Positions 21,143-32,616 of a DNA stretch of 64,000 bases are shown here, piece after piece (position 1 is the stretch's first letter; each line of letters starts with the position of its first letter). Under the pieces are notes generated by a model. The model made no database searches. It was not told the origin of the DNA and saw only the letters and a list, made by a program, of their open reading frames with translations. The stretch is from NCBI GenBank assembly GCA_013407085.1, contig JACCGJ010010573.1, positions 51,612 to 115,611 on the forward strand, given 5' to 3'. A program made the translations under genes and the position numbers. This DNA comes from Atriophallophorus winterbourni. Lineage: Eukaryota; Platyhelminthes; Trematoda; Plagiorchiida; Microphallidae.

Positions 21143-21720
21143 TCATGTTATATAAACGGAATGTAGAGTGGAATTACTACGCATAAATATATCCGATTTG
21201 TTCCTGAAAATCCTTTCACTAGATGATTGTACAACATCTGACGGTAGGGAGTTCCATAAGAAACAAACGCGCACCGAATAGAAGAACCGACGGCAGTTCC
21301 GGTGGGAATGTGGAATATCAAATGCCAGTGGGTGAGTACGTGTGACATGGCTTGATCGGAGGCGAAATAGATTCCTCAGAGGGTGCATCTTTGAGTTCAT
21401 TATTTTATAAGTTAGGATTAGATCAAATCGAAACCGTCTGCGGGGCAATGTATCCAAATTAAGATGAACTAGTCGATCCTCATATGGTAGGTTGCGGAGA
21501 CAGCCAACCATGTTAGTTACTGTGATAAATACTCTCGAGCAGCTTGATGTCCTTTTGTAGCAATGGTGCCCAAGCTTGCACTGAGTAATCCATCACCGGG
21601 TGAATACACGTTATGAACATGGGGAAAATGTCTTTCACAGATTGAACATGCCCTCAAAATTATCGACCTCATTAGATGAGTGGAGACAGCATTGAAACGA
21701 TCCTGTGTAGTCTAGGCAGA
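21143..21720 (-). pseudogene. Antisense CR1-like LINE C-terminal fragment
   Basis: Minus strand encodes LRNLPYEDRLVHLNLDTLPR, RRFRFDLILTYKI, SHRNCRRFFYSVRVCFLWN and LPSDVVQ: the thumb and C-terminal domain of a CR1-type ORF2. Upstream homology to about 21720 is broken by stops. Plus-strand relatives are at 33800-34060 and 34685-34930. Confidence 0.8.
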
Positions 21721-22591
21721 AACTCGACATCCGTCCTTGAAAGGCTTCAGGAAGCTTCACTGTGCGAATCGGTCATTAAACTACTCGGTTGTTTTATGTG
21801 AACGTGGCTTCAAAGTTAATTTTACATTTTGTTCCGCGTTGTACCTCAATAAAACTAATCTGTCTGTCTCTGTTTAATGGGCGGTAAAATCATAGTTCCA
21901 GTTGCGCATGGAGCGATTTACTACCATCCTATTCAGGACGAAATTCCGTTGCGGATGAACAAACTTAGTTTCTCTTCTCTTGCACTTTTGCGCAGAATCA
22001 GGACAATGCTCAGTGTTCATCCAGTTTTGAATAGCGGCCAACAGCGTTTATTGTTCAGATATCGATTATTTTAAGAAAGAATGGTAAAGGTACATTCCTG
22101 AACCGCCGATACAATGGAATGTTCAGGTCATAACGTTAGTGGTGTATGTTTGGTTGGAGGCCGGATAATCTGTTGTGGATCAATATAATATTCGCTCGGC
22201 ATTGTTTGAGCAAGGATTTTCAGACAGTTCTCAATATGAACACGCCATGACCTGCAAGACATCCCCATTGGACACTAGACGACACGATGAGCCTTCGCAG
22301 TTGACACACAACCCACAGCCTACATGTTATACGAGGGGAATGAGAAGAATTGAACAGCCGTGCAAACAAGATAGTATACAAAATATTCTAAAATACTGGA
22401 CACCATCGGAGAACCATATTCCATGAACAAGAGTTTGTAGATAACAGTACATGCCTCCGAGGGCTTGTAGATCACTGAAATTTGATCGATTTTTCCCGTG
22501 TGTTACGATCGATCTTTGCGAATTCTTTTCTGTCTGTTGCGGCACTCATTATACTGTGAACCTTTGAAAGTAGTTTTATTCTGTCTGGCTG
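21721..22591. other. No recognisable feature
   Basis: A pair of short frames at 22175-22545 overlap on opposite strands with no family signature. Confidence 0.45.
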
Positions 22592-22977
22592 ATTTATCTT
22601 AAACAAAAATTAAACATGATGCAAAGAAATTTAAGTGCAATCGGTTAGAGCCGTTTTTGGGTAACGTTTCACTTCTGACACAGAAGCTTCGTCAGACCAA
22701 TGGTGAAAGTCAGTACAGGGAACATGATTAAGTAGTAGTCAACGCACCACCACTTATATGACCTTACTGCTAAACGGCCTATAGTACGCCTATGCTGTGT
22801 CACGTCTCGTGCGAATGACCAGGATCAGTGGTCCATTTTTCTCACAGTGTTTATCCAAAACAATCTGATACAAGTGAACACGGTCAAGGTCAGTTGACAC
22901 AGCGGCCCACATGCGTAACAGTACATCACTAACGGGACTAATGTTAAGCTATTTTGAAGAACAGTTTGCTAATCGAC
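22592..22977 (-). repeat. Left arm of a ~375-bp inverted repeat carrying a hammerhead-like motif
   Basis: Reverse complement of 32617-32990 over most of its length: both contain agaaatttgagtgcaatcgg-like, gaccaggatcagtggtccat, the tgacctt/aaggtca blocks and the ctattttgaagaa block. A short third piece (about 27405-27440) matches its first 35 bp. The arms frame the CR1 cluster. A Penelope-type pseudo-LTR is one possible origin, inferred only from the ribozyme motif. Confidence 0.75.
22655..22706 (-). ncRNA. Hammerhead-like ribozyme motif (left arm)
   Basis: Minus strand: TTGGT (stem I), CTGACGA, AG, CTTCTG, loop TGT, CAGAAG, T, GAAA, CGTT, then ACCCAA (stem I return). The core fits the CUGANGA...GAAA consensus. 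Stem II is six perfect pairs with one bulge; stem I is five pairs with one bulged C. A-C-G-U could form a two-pair or intermolecular stem III. Confidence 0.6.
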
Positions 22978-23439
22978 TAACTTGTATGAATTTAAGACGA
23001 AATAGAACAAGTTCTTTTCCGTGTTTGTTCTTTTTTCGGGTATTTGTACACCGAGCAATCAAGGTTAGGCTTACTTTTGCCTCTACCCGCATTTCGTTCT
23101 TATTACCCAATGATTCTTGTCAAGTTAAACGGTTTATAAAACGTTAAAATTCCTCACTCAACTTGAAATAAAACCGCATCTCATTGGCCAAGGCTAAGTC
23201 TTGAAAAATTCATGTACACGGTTTGCTCTTCTTGATGTTGAACGCACAAAAACTTCAACGCAACAAGTGTCAGAGTACGATCCTCACAGTAGAGAATGAG
23301 CCGGAGCCTTGTACCCATCAACGCATTGGCCTAGAGGCCAAAGAGTGGTCGATTTAGTTCAAGGCCATTAGTGAATTTTTCGATGTTCTATAGAGCGTTT
23401 AGTCTTACGAGACCCATAGGATAATATTAATCAATATGT
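22978..23439. other. No recognisable feature
   Basis: Separates the inverted-repeat arm from the first CR1 copy; no homology seen. Confidence 0.45.
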
Positions 23440-25915
23440 GTTACAGGATATACTCTGGTGCTCAGCCCGATTAGCTAACGGCGATGACTGTGTTTTTGGG
23501 AGTAGTATATCGCCCAGCGTCTGCACAGGAAACTTACAATCTGGCCCTACTCGACAATTCGCGTGGTTACTTCCAGATTCACTTGTGCATTTTTAATTCT
23601 GGGTGACTTCAATTTACCGAATCTGCATAGCAGTACCATTCACCCAGAGCACTCCCACGAACGCGCATTCAGTTAGTTGTTGGACGATATTCCTCTGCGT
23701 GTAATACCCGATACCGCGTAACCGATGTACCTTCACTCTTGGATCTCGTTCTGACAAGCAATGAACACGACATTTATAACGTTGTGTACGAAAGTCCACT
23801 GAGACTAAGTGATCACGTCATCATCCAGTTTGACTATCATTTTGAAGCTGTAAGAAAAATTATGCATGTAAAACAGTTAGACGGATCAAAAAACCCGATT
23901 AACTTCCAATCGAAGTGGGCTCCGGATTTCTCCTCAGGAACTCAAGAAAAAACCTCGAATTTAAACTAAGAAACGAGCTCGTCAGTGGTAAAATGTACGA
24001 AACATTGCTTGGCGACACCATCGGCAAAACCTATCATCAGAGATCTTGGGAACATTCCGTTTAATATGGAACAAAGTAGACAAATTTGTCATCCAAGAAA
24101 AGTTGTACTTCCAAAAAGAGATATCACGCATGATGGAGCTAAACCCCAAAATACTTTATCCTATGGTTAACAATCAAGCTAAGGTGAAACCTGGAGTTGC
24201 GTCCGTGAAGACGTCAGCTGGACCAACAGCAACTGCCTCAGAAACTGCTGAAGCTTTGGCCACGTTTTATTCATCTGTATTCAGTTCGAGAGAACTGCAA
24301 TGTATATCCCAAATCAAACCATTTCAACCACGGTTGCCATGAGTGAAATAAATGTCACTTCTGAACGCGTCCTTCAAGGTTTATTTAATCTTAAAACTGG
24401 AAAGTCTGTTGGGGCTGACGGAATAACCTCGCTAATATTAAATCAATGTGCGAATTTCCTATACAAACCACTCACATACATGTTCAAACAAACACCAGCA
24501 AACTGAGTGATTCATGTAGATTAGAAACGCGGAGTAATTTCTCCTATTTATAAAGGTGGAAATCGTTGAGTTGTTTCTAATTACCGACCCGTTACTCTGT
24601 TACCTGTGATTTCAAAATTACTTAAGCGCCGCATTGTTGACAATCTAAAGAAGCATTTCGAAAATAATCAGTTGCTTTCGAGTAACCAGCATGGATTTAG
24701 ACGAAATTATTCCTGTTTATCTAATTCACTGATAGCGCTGGGTGATTGGACACATGCGCTAGATAAAGGGCAAGCAATTCATCCATGTTATCTAGATATC
24801 TTCAAAGCATTTGATCGTGTTCATCATACCCTTCTACTGCAGAAGCTTGAAAGGCTTGAAATCACCGGAAAGTTGTTGAACTTATTACATGACGAACCAT
24901 GCGGTATGTGATTGTCCGTAATGATTTTTGAGAGATTTTATATTTTTTACTTCATATACCTGTCATTCTATGGTTATTGTTAGGCTTCCTGCTTTTTCTA
25001 CCATTTAACTTTCTGAGTTCTGGGTACCTAACAAATCGCACTACCCGGGTACGTATTGATGGTGCATTATCAAAACCAATCGCAGCAAATAACGGAGTTC
25101 CCCAAGGTTCAGTCCTTGGTCCGATCCTGTTTCTTGTTTATGTCAATGAAGTACCGGAATTTCCTAAATGTAACATTTCGTTATTTGCGAACGACATAAA
25201 GATTTGGCGCAGCATTCGTAGTCCAGAAAACTGTCTGCTAATACAAAAAGATACGCATCTCCGCTGGTTGTTTACGAAAAAACTGCATTTTAACTTCAAC
25301 AAATACAGGCTAATGAATGTGGGGAATCGAGTAGAGTTCATATACCATATAGGTTCAAATGTCCTTGAAAATTGCAGTGAAAAAAAGGATTTGCGCCACT
25401 TTAAAAACATCACATCAAACTAACAATGAACTTACAGAGGCAACACGTGTCCTAAATCTACTCAAACGGGTATATGGAAAATTTTCGCCCAAGATATTCT
25501 CAAGGATCATGAATACATACTTGAGACCAGTCATGAAATGCGGTGTGCAGTCACGATATCCGTGGTTCAAGAAGGATGTTGAACCTATGCAGCGATTCTA
25601 TCACCGCTCAACAAAACTAGTTCTCAGCATTCAAAACAAACCTTATCAAGAAATGGTAGCTCAACTGAATCTGTTCGACATTCCCTATCGACGAATCAGA
25701 GGAGACCTTATCTTGCTTTGCAAAACATTCCATACCCCGAACCATCCCTTACAGGATTTATTCACGTGAAGGGATACGAGAAATTATCGGACCCATAAAT
25801 ATATGCTGGTGGTACCCCATTCCCGCCAGAAATGTTGATGGTATTTTTATTCTGTCTTTGTCTGTTTTACTTGGAACAGTTAACCTTCTACCGCTGCTCA
25901 CTCCACTAGCTTACA
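23440..25915 (+). pseudogene. Decayed CR1 ORF2 copy (endonuclease to 3' end)
   Basis: Collinear with 29970-32460 of the intact element, at roughly 85-90% by eye. It enters in the endonuclease (CSARLANGDDCVFG-like), then SLLDLVLTSNEHDI, SDHVIIQFDY, KPGVASVKTSAGPT, GADGITS, HGFRRNYSCLSNSL, CYLDIFKAFDRVHH, GVPQGSVLGPILFLV and FANDIKIW. Many frameshifts, several deletions, and an unrelated insertion of about 130 bp at 24895-25024. The catalytic box is FAND (AAC at 25200-25202), the same substitution as in the element at 256-2622. It stops just before the tandem-repeat tail and is followed immediately by a copy of the ORF1 end of the family. Confidence 0.85.
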
Positions 25916-25919
25916 TAAC

Positions 25920-27130
25920 ACACAATAACACATCAACCAACCGCGGCCGTATCGATTTTCTTACCGCTTTGGCTGTACTTTTGGTGGACCCCGTTAAAAT
26001 GAAACAATCTACTTTTCGCATACCGTGTCGTCTGTAAGAAAGTGGTTAGTGTTAAGGTCAAATCTGTCACGTTTCACAACTCGTAAAATGTAACACATCA
26101 TTGACCACGGATGCGATATCGATCCTAAATGATGAAAACATTCGTCTCGTATGCTACGCCTGTAAATAGTTTCGAAGAGAACCAAACGAGAGTTTGCCTG
26201 CTTCAACAAGTGTCCAGCAATGCAACCTGGATGATCGCATGTTGAGCTTAGAACTCAACATACAAGCATTAAAGGCATCATTCGAAACTCTAGTTACAGC
26301 TCAGAACTCCTGGTTACCGGTTCAACTACAGAAAAATCAGAAAATATAGTCTGTAATTCCAACCGGACAAAATATACATCTTCGCAGATCATTCCACGCG
26401 AACGCTCAACTGTTTTAAATCTACCGGAGTGTCTCGCAGTGCGCTCTCCTCATCAAGACCCCACCTTTATAAAACCGAATGTCAAAGGCATGTCTGACCT
26501 AAACTCCTCTGACATTAAAAAGGTAACGAAGACCAAGCCATCTGCTCATTTGAAGGTTCAGCTGAAACCAGCGGATTGAAATACGAAGGTCACAGCGCAA
26601 ATGTTCGCAAATCATTTCAGTGTAATCTGTGCCAACTTGCATGAATCCAGCGAGACACTTTTTGCGAATAGACAGAGAAATAACCTAGAACAATGGTCCA
26701 ACCTCTGTACGATGATGTGTTCGTAAACCATCAGACATACAGCAGTTTGGTTCGCCACCCAAGCTTCTCACAGTTTAATGAACCACGTCTAGTGATAATA
26801 AAACTAAACAGTAATAAGAATATTAAAACTGTTCTTTTAAATTCTTACTTGTTACGTGAGTTTTCCGAGTGCAATACTCGAATCTACTTCGATATACCCT
26901 GGTGGGAAAGAAAAGGACGTCTTAATGTTCCAGAGGCTGTTGATACGATGAAGGCTGTTAAACAACAACAAACCGACTACAAACAGTGGTTTTACATCTG
27001 GACACACCGGTCATCCAATAACAATGTTGATGGAACAAATCCTTTGAAACTCACTTTCCTAACAAGTGTTATGACAGACTTCGTCAGACATACTTGGCTA
27101 CTACAAGAAAAATATTCCCAGTGAGGTCAT
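25920..27130 (+). pseudogene. Decayed CR1 ORF1 copy without ORF2
   Basis: Begins with the same leader as the intact element (accaaccgcggccgtatcga, compare about 28050) and follows ORF1: a ruined PHD-like finger, NLDDRMLSLELNIQALKASF, VICANLHESSETLF, RLVIIKLNSNKNIKTVLLNS, SECNTRIYFDIPWWERKGR and NPLKLTFLTSVMTDFVRH. It stops before the ORF1 C-terminus. A 3'-truncated copy is not made by standard target-primed insertion, so deletion or recombination is implied. Confidence 0.8.
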
Positions 27131-27649
27131 AATCAACACATTAAAGGCAGTCTCAGAAGCATTGCCGTGCAAAGATACTTAAAACTCCAACTCAGAAAAT
27201 AACCACATAGGTCCGGCTCTCGGGGGGTTGGACCAATAGACATCATCCATACATCATCGTTACATAACAAACCAGTATTAACTGTGTATACACATTAATG
27301 CGCAGTGTTCGTGGAACAAAATAATGTGTTGAGCCAAGGTAACTGAAATCCCTTCGTGCTTCCTTCTTACACACACACCTGGAAAACAAATTACCCAAAC
27401 AAAATGCAAAGAAATTTGAGTGCAATCGGTTAGATATACGGGCCACAGCGTCGATCTAGACATTGTGGCAATATTGAGGCGCGGTATTAAAGCGTACAGC
27501 AAACGCCATCATGCGAAGGCGGCCGAAATTGCCAAGGCAGGTCGATTGGCGGTCAATAAGGGGGATGGGGCAGAAATCTACACAATCTGGCGCTCGGCAC
27601 TGATGCGAAAGTAAATAGTTTTTATTCACCTTATACCTACTATACTATA
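27131..27649. other. Spacer before the intact CR1; short repeat scrap
   Basis: Contains about 35 bp (27405-27440) matching the end of the inverted-repeat arm at 22592. No gene signal otherwise. Confidence 0.45.
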
Positions 27650-28115
27650 CTTGACGTGACGTGCGGTTGGATTAATTTTGACCTCCGATATTTTTGGATA
27701 TAACTTTCTTGGTTTTCATCCGATCGGTTTGATTTTTGGATATCTATCTGAAAGCTTGCTACGTCGGATCTATTCATACAAGAATCATCCATCTGCGACG
27801 TGTCGTTCTTTGTGTACGTCAACCGTGGATTTTTCTACAGTTTGTTCGTTTATTGGAATCACTTTTGTGTTTCTGCTGTTCGATTACCCCATTGGTGTTT
27901 ATCACTGTCGGGAACTACTCGGAGAAATACACAACGTGATATCAAATTCACGCCAAAAATCTCAAAGGGAATCTGGCAAATTAGCAGCTAAATCGAGTGA
28001 CGAAATTTTCCGACAACCCGTCATTTTCCGTCAACTCCGCCCAATACCACACAAACCAACCGCAGCCGTATCGATTTTTGTGCTCTGATTTGTACTTTTA
28101 GTTGACCCCGTTAAC

Positions 28116-29654
28116 ATGAAACAATCTGATGTTCGCGAAACGTGCGTCGTCTGCATGAAAGTCGTCAGTGGTAAGGTCAAATCTGTCACGTGTCAAAACT
28201 GTTCCCACAAATGCCACGCAAAATGCGACAAATCATTGACCTCGGATGCGCTATCGATCCTGATGGATGAAAACATGCCTGGTGTATGCTATGTGTGCAA
28301 AAGTTGTCGAGCTAAATCAAATGCAGATTTAACTGCTCGAACAAGTGTTGCGCAAAGCAACCTAGATGATCGGATGCTGAGCTTAGAGCTTATCATACAA
28401 ACGTTGAAGACATCGGTAGAGACTCAAAATTCTCAGTTTGCCAGTATGTTTTTCAATAAATCGGAAACTACTGACGGTAATACCAGTCAGATAAACGCTA
28501 AATCTTCGATCTTTCAACACGAATGTTCAGCTGTTGCAACTGTGCCGGAGTGTCTTGAGGAGCGTCCTTTTCATCAAAAGGCCACCTTTAAAAATGCGAC
28601 TGTTAAAGGCCTGTCTGCCCAAAACATCCCTGGTTCGCAAAAAGATACGAAGCCAAAGCCACCTGCTCACCCGAATCATCAGCGAAAACCTTTAGGTTCA
28701 AAACCAAAAGTCATCGTGCAAAACACTCCCAAAGTGGACACTATTGGTATTCGATCTAAGGTAGTTGAAACGTCCAGCAACCAGCGAAAGCGCCAAACAC
28801 AGAGTGTACATTCAGTCCATGGACTAAGTGTGATTTGCACCAACGTAAAGGAAACGAGTGCCACCTTACTAGGGGACAGGCTAAAGCACGATAAAGAAGA
28901 ATGGAAAAGGTTGTGCAACAACATGGACTTGGAGCCAGTTGAACCACTATCATTGATACGACTAAGTCGTAAACCTACTTCTTCAAATCTGGACCAGCCA
29001 AGATTGCTTAGAATCACGGTTCGCTCTGAAAGGGATCTTGAAAACATCTTACTATCCGCTTTTCTCCTGCGTAAGGAGCTTTCAGAGACCACTGCAAGGA
29101 TCTTTGCTGATGTGCCCTGGTGGGAAAGGGCCCGAAAGGACCAGCAACAAAACCAAACGAAACAGAGGGATGATCGAAGTATAATCCTTTTGGGAGTTCC
29201 AGAAGCTGATGAAGCAACTGATAAAGCGGTGCAGCGCAAACACGATCAGTTACAATGGAGATTCCTCAGTGATATACTTGGTTTGCATGATGTAGCTGTG
29301 ACGGACACGTTCCGCATCCCCAAATCTACGAATTATAAGGGCATCGGTCCTAAGCCCCTTAAAATAACGTTCTTGCGTAATGATATGTTGAACACGGTCA
29401 AAACTCGTTGGGAAAATGGCCGCAGAATAATCCCGCGAGAAATTAGACTAGGTGCATCGAAACACCATATTGGAAAGATAGATGCACCACTAAGTTCAAT
29501 AGAAACACTACCAAGTCAATCAGTTGTTGACGTGTCAGAAACAATTTCAGCCGATACGATAGATCACTGTGTTCCAACAGTACAACCCCAAAACGATCAA
29601 GCATCCCTGCAAGCAAAAAACCTTCAGTTGCCGACTCTGGAGGCGTCGGCCTAA
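28116..29654 (+). CDS. CR1 ORF1 protein with PHD-like zinc finger
   Basis: 512 residues. The N-terminus is a C4HC3 finger: C10, C13, C26, C29, H34, C37, C58, C61 (C64 adjacent), as in the PHD/esterase class of CR1 ORF1 proteins. Next come a probable short coiled segment (LDDRMLSLELIIQTLKTSVE, about 90-110), a basic proline- and lysine-rich linker, then a conserved C-terminal region (LSVICTNVKETSATLLGDRL, LRITVRSERDLENILLSAFL, ARIFADVPWWERARK, IILLGVPEAD) that recurs in the four ORF1 fragments of this window. ORF1 proteins bind element RNA in the ribonucleoprotein. The start is the first ATG after the leader and precedes the finger by nine codons. No esterase motif is seen. Confidence 0.85.
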   Translation: MKQSDVRETCVVCMKVVSGKVKSVTCQNCSHKCHAKCDKSLTSDALSILMDENMPGVCYVCKSCRAKSNADLTARTSVAQSNLDDRMLSLELIIQTLKTSVETQNSQFASMFFNKSETTDGNTSQINAKSSIFQHECSAVATVPECLEERPFHQKATFKNATVKGLSAQNIPGSQKDTKPKPPAHPNHQRKPLGSKPKVIVQNTPKVDTIGIRSKVVETSSNQRKRQTQSVHSVHGLSVICTNVKETSATLLGDRLKHDKEEWKRLCNNMDLEPVEPLSLIRLSRKPTSSNLDQPRLLRITVRSERDLENILLSAFLLRKELSETTARIFADVPWWERARKDQQQNQTKQRDDRSIILLGVPEADEATDKAVQRKHDQLQWRFLSDILGLHDVAVTDTFRIPKSTNYKGIGPKPLKITFLRNDMLNTVKTRWENGRRIIPREIRLGASKHHIGKIDAPLSSIETLPSQSVVDVSETISADTIDHCVPTVQPQNDQASLQAKNLQLPTLEASA

Positions 29655-29716
29655 CATATATTCTGCACTCCACTAGCCTCCTTCCCCACACCCCATCCTT
29701 GTTAAGAAAAACAACT

Positions 29717-32506
29717 ATGAAATGCATCTACACCAACGCACAATGTCTCGGAAACAAAATCGGTGAACTGCGTGCAGTTTTTTTGAGATGTTCACCAGAC
29801 ATCATCGCCGTAACGGAAACGTGGCTGCAGACTCAGCAAACAAATAGTGAACTTGAATTACCAGGAATGTCACTTATTCGTCATGACCGTGAAACCAGAG
29901 GAGGAGGAGTAGCTTTGTATTATAGCCAAAACCTTCTGTGCCGTGAAATTACGGATCCAGACATCGTGTTGCTGGATACACTCTGGTGCTCAATCCGACT
30001 AGCTAACGGTGAAGACTGTGTTTTGGGAGTAGTATATCGCCCACCGTCTGCACAGGAAACTTACAATCTGGCCCTACTGGATAAAATTCGCATGGTTACT
30101 TCCAGATACACTTGTGGATTTTTGATTATGGGTGACTTCAATTTACCGAATCTGCAGAGCAGCACCATTTACCCAGAACACTCCCTCGAGCGCGCATTCA
30201 GTGAGTTGTTTGACGATATTCCTCTTTATAACCACATTACATGTAATACCCGATACCGCGGAAACGATTTACCCTCACTCTTAGATCTCGTTCTGACAAG
30301 CAATGAACATGACATTGATAACGTTGCTTACGAAAGTCCACTGGGACTAAGTGATCACGTCGTCATCCAGTTTGACTATCTGTTTGAAGCTGTAAGAACA
30401 AATGATGCCCGTAAAAGAGTTAGGCGGATCAACACTATGGCGTTGAGTGATGCTCTGAAAAACACGTTTAACTGCCAACCGGAAACCAGCAACGTACATG
30501 ACTTTTGGATATGGCTAATATCTAATCTCAAAAGTTCAATCGAAGTGAGCTCCGAATTTGTCCTCAGGAACTCAAGAAAAAACTTTGAATTTAAATTAAG
30601 AAGCCGAACTCGTAAGTGGTTAACGGTACGAAACATTGCTTGGCGACACCATCGGCAAAACCCATCATCCGAGACCTGGGAAACATTCCGTTTACTGCGG
30701 AACAAAGTAAACAAATTTGTCATCCAAGACAAGTTGTGCTTCCAAGAAGTGATATCAAGCATGATGGAGCGAAACCCCAAAATACTATATCGTATGGTTA
30801 ACGATCAAGCTAAGGTGAAACCTGGAGTAGCGTCCGTGAACACATCAGCTGGACCAACAACAACTGCAGCAGAAACTGCTGATGCTTTAGCCACGTTTTA
30901 TTCATCGGTATTCAACCCGATACAACATGCAATAAACAGCCCAAATCCAACACTTTCAAACACGGTTGCCCTAAGTGAAATAAGTGTCACTGAGAAACGC
31001 GTCCTCCAAGGTTTATTTAATCTTAAAACCGGAAAGTCTCCTGGGGCCGACGGAATAACCCCGAAAATATTGAAGCAATTTGCGAGTTTGGTGTACAAAC
31101 CACTCACTTATCTGTTCGAGCAAACACTGGCAAGTGGAGTGATTCCTACAGATTGGAAACGAGGAATAATTTCACCAATTTACAAAGGTGGAAATCGCTC
31201 CGATGTTTCCAACTACCGACCCGTTACTCTGTTACCAGTGATTTCAAAATTACTTGAGCGACTCATTGTTGACGATCTAATGAAACACTTCGAGAATAAT
31301 CAGTTGCTTTCGAGGAACCAGCATGGATTCAGACGAAATTATTCCTGTTTGTCTAATTTACTGGTAACGCTAGATGATTGGACTAAATCGGTAGATAAAG
31401 GACAAGCAATACACGCGTGCTACTTGGATATTTCAAAAGCATTCGATCGTGTTGACCATTCCCTACTACTGCAGAAGCTTGAAAGGCTTGGTATCACTGG
31501 AAAGTTGCTGAATTGGCTAAATGACTACCTAACAAATCGCACTAACCAGGTACGTGTTGATGGTGCATTATCCAAACCAATTGCAGCAACTAGCGGAGTT
31601 CCCCAAGGCTCAGTCCTTGGTCCGATCCTCTTTCTGGTTTATGTCAATGAAATACCGGAAATTGTTCGATGTAACATTTCGTTATTTGCGGACGACATAA
31701 AGATTTGGCGCAGCATTCGTAGTCCGGAAGACTGTCTGCTATTACAAAAGGATCTTGATACGCTTCACAGCTGGTCGTTGGAGAACAAACTGCCGTTTAA
31801 CTTCAACAAATGCAGGATCATGAATGTGGGGAATCGAGTAGAGTTCACATATCACATAGGTTCGCATGCCCTTGAAAATTGCAGTGAAGAAAAAGATTTG
31901 GGTGTCTGGATATGCTCCAGTTTAAAAACATCACTTCAAACTAACAGTGCCTTTAAAAAAGCAACACGTGTTCTAAATCTACTCAAACGTGTATTTGGGA
32001 AATTTTCGCCCAAGATATTCCCAAGGATCATGAATACATACTTGAGACCAGTCATGGAATACGGTGTGCAGTCATGGTCTCCGTGGCTCAAGAGGGATGT
32101 GGAACTTATGCAGCGAATCTATCACCGCTCAACGAAACTAGTTCTCAGCATCCGAAACAAACCATATAAAGAAAGGATAGCTCAACTGAATCTGTTCGAT
32201 TTTCCCTATCGACGAATCAGAGGAGACCTTATCTTACTATACAAAACTTTTCATACCCCGAACCATCCCTTACAGGATTTATTCACGCGAAGGGATACGA
32301 GGAATTATCGGACCCATGAATATGTGCTGGTCGTACCCCATTCCCGTCTGAACTGTAGAAGGTATTTTTACTCTGTCCGTGTCTGTTTTACTTGGAACAG
32401 TTTACCTTCAACCGTTGCTCACGCCACTAACTTGCATGACTTTAAAACGAAATTAGACGAATTTTTATTGCATTATTCGTTTCCAGAACACTTATATACT
32501 GTTTAA
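29717..32506 (+). CDS. CR1 ORF2: endonuclease + reverse transcriptase, intact
   Basis: 929 residues from ATG 29717 (the frame opens slightly earlier but without ATG). EEP endonuclease, about 1-230: NAQCLGNK, VTETWLQ, GGGVALYYSQ, VVYRPPS, IMGDFNLPN and SDHVVIQFDY, all expected catalytic residues present. Linker with KLRSRTRKWLTVRN and KSPGADGI. Reverse transcriptase, about 470-740: PTDWKRGIISPIYKGG, NYRPVTLLPVISKL, HGFRRNYSCLSNLL, YLDISKAFDRVDH, TSGVPQGSVLGPILFLV, FADDIKIW (Asp codon 31691-31693) and FNKCRIMNVGNR. The C-terminal domain carries LRPVMEYGVQSWSPWLK and NCRRYFYSVRVCFTWNSLP. It nicks DNA and copies the element RNA at the target. No frame break: potentially active. Confidence 0.92.
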   Translation: MKCIYTNAQCLGNKIGELRAVFLRCSPDIIAVTETWLQTQQTNSELELPGMSLIRHDRETRGGGVALYYSQNLLCREITDPDIVLLDTLWCSIRLANGEDCVLGVVYRPPSAQETYNLALLDKIRMVTSRYTCGFLIMGDFNLPNLQSSTIYPEHSLERAFSELFDDIPLYNHITCNTRYRGNDLPSLLDLVLTSNEHDIDNVAYESPLGLSDHVVIQFDYLFEAVRTNDARKRVRRINTMALSDALKNTFNCQPETSNVHDFWIWLISNLKSSIEVSSEFVLRNSRKNFEFKLRSRTRKWLTVRNIAWRHHRQNPSSETWETFRLLRNKVNKFVIQDKLCFQEVISSMMERNPKILYRMVNDQAKVKPGVASVNTSAGPTTTAAETADALATFYSSVFNPIQHAINSPNPTLSNTVALSEISVTEKRVLQGLFNLKTGKSPGADGITPKILKQFASLVYKPLTYLFEQTLASGVIPTDWKRGIISPIYKGGNRSDVSNYRPVTLLPVISKLLERLIVDDLMKHFENNQLLSRNQHGFRRNYSCLSNLLVTLDDWTKSVDKGQAIHACYLDISKAFDRVDHSLLLQKLERLGITGKLLNWLNDYLTNRTNQVRVDGALSKPIAATSGVPQGSVLGPILFLVYVNEIPEIVRCNISLFADDIKIWRSIRSPEDCLLLQKDLDTLHSWSLENKLPFNFNKCRIMNVGNRVEFTYHIGSHALENCSEEKDLGVWICSSLKTSLQTNSAFKKATRVLNLLKRVFGKFSPKIFPRIMNTYLRPVMEYGVQSWSPWLKRDVELMQRIYHRSTKLVLSIRNKPYKERIAQLNLFDFPYRRIRGDLILLYKTFHTPNHPLQDLFTRRDTRNYRTHEYVLVVPHSRLNCRRYFYSVRVCFTWNSLPSTVAHATNLHDFKTKLDEFLLHYSFPEHLYTV

Positions 32507-32616
32507 TCTATGTTCTTATATTGTTTATACACTTAAATTTCAATTTTTACCATCCTATGGTTGTTGTTAAGCTTGTTGCTTTTTAGACCATTAAAAACCT
32601 TGAATTACCTTGAATT

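Larger units (their letters stand above)
27650..32616 (+). mobile_element. Apparently full-length CR1-clade LINE
   Basis: 5' UTR about 27650-28115 (its first base is supported by antisense 5' UTR copies at 41955-42130 and about 51740-51785), ORF1 28116-29654, a 62-bp gap, ORF2 29717-32506, then a short 3' UTR ending in accattaaaaaccttgaatt and the tandem tail ccttgaattaccttgaatta. Both ORFs are open and catalytic residues are present. No target duplication was recognised. This is the only copy in the window that could still be mobile; ORF1 and partial ORF2 relatives surround it. Confidence 0.85.
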
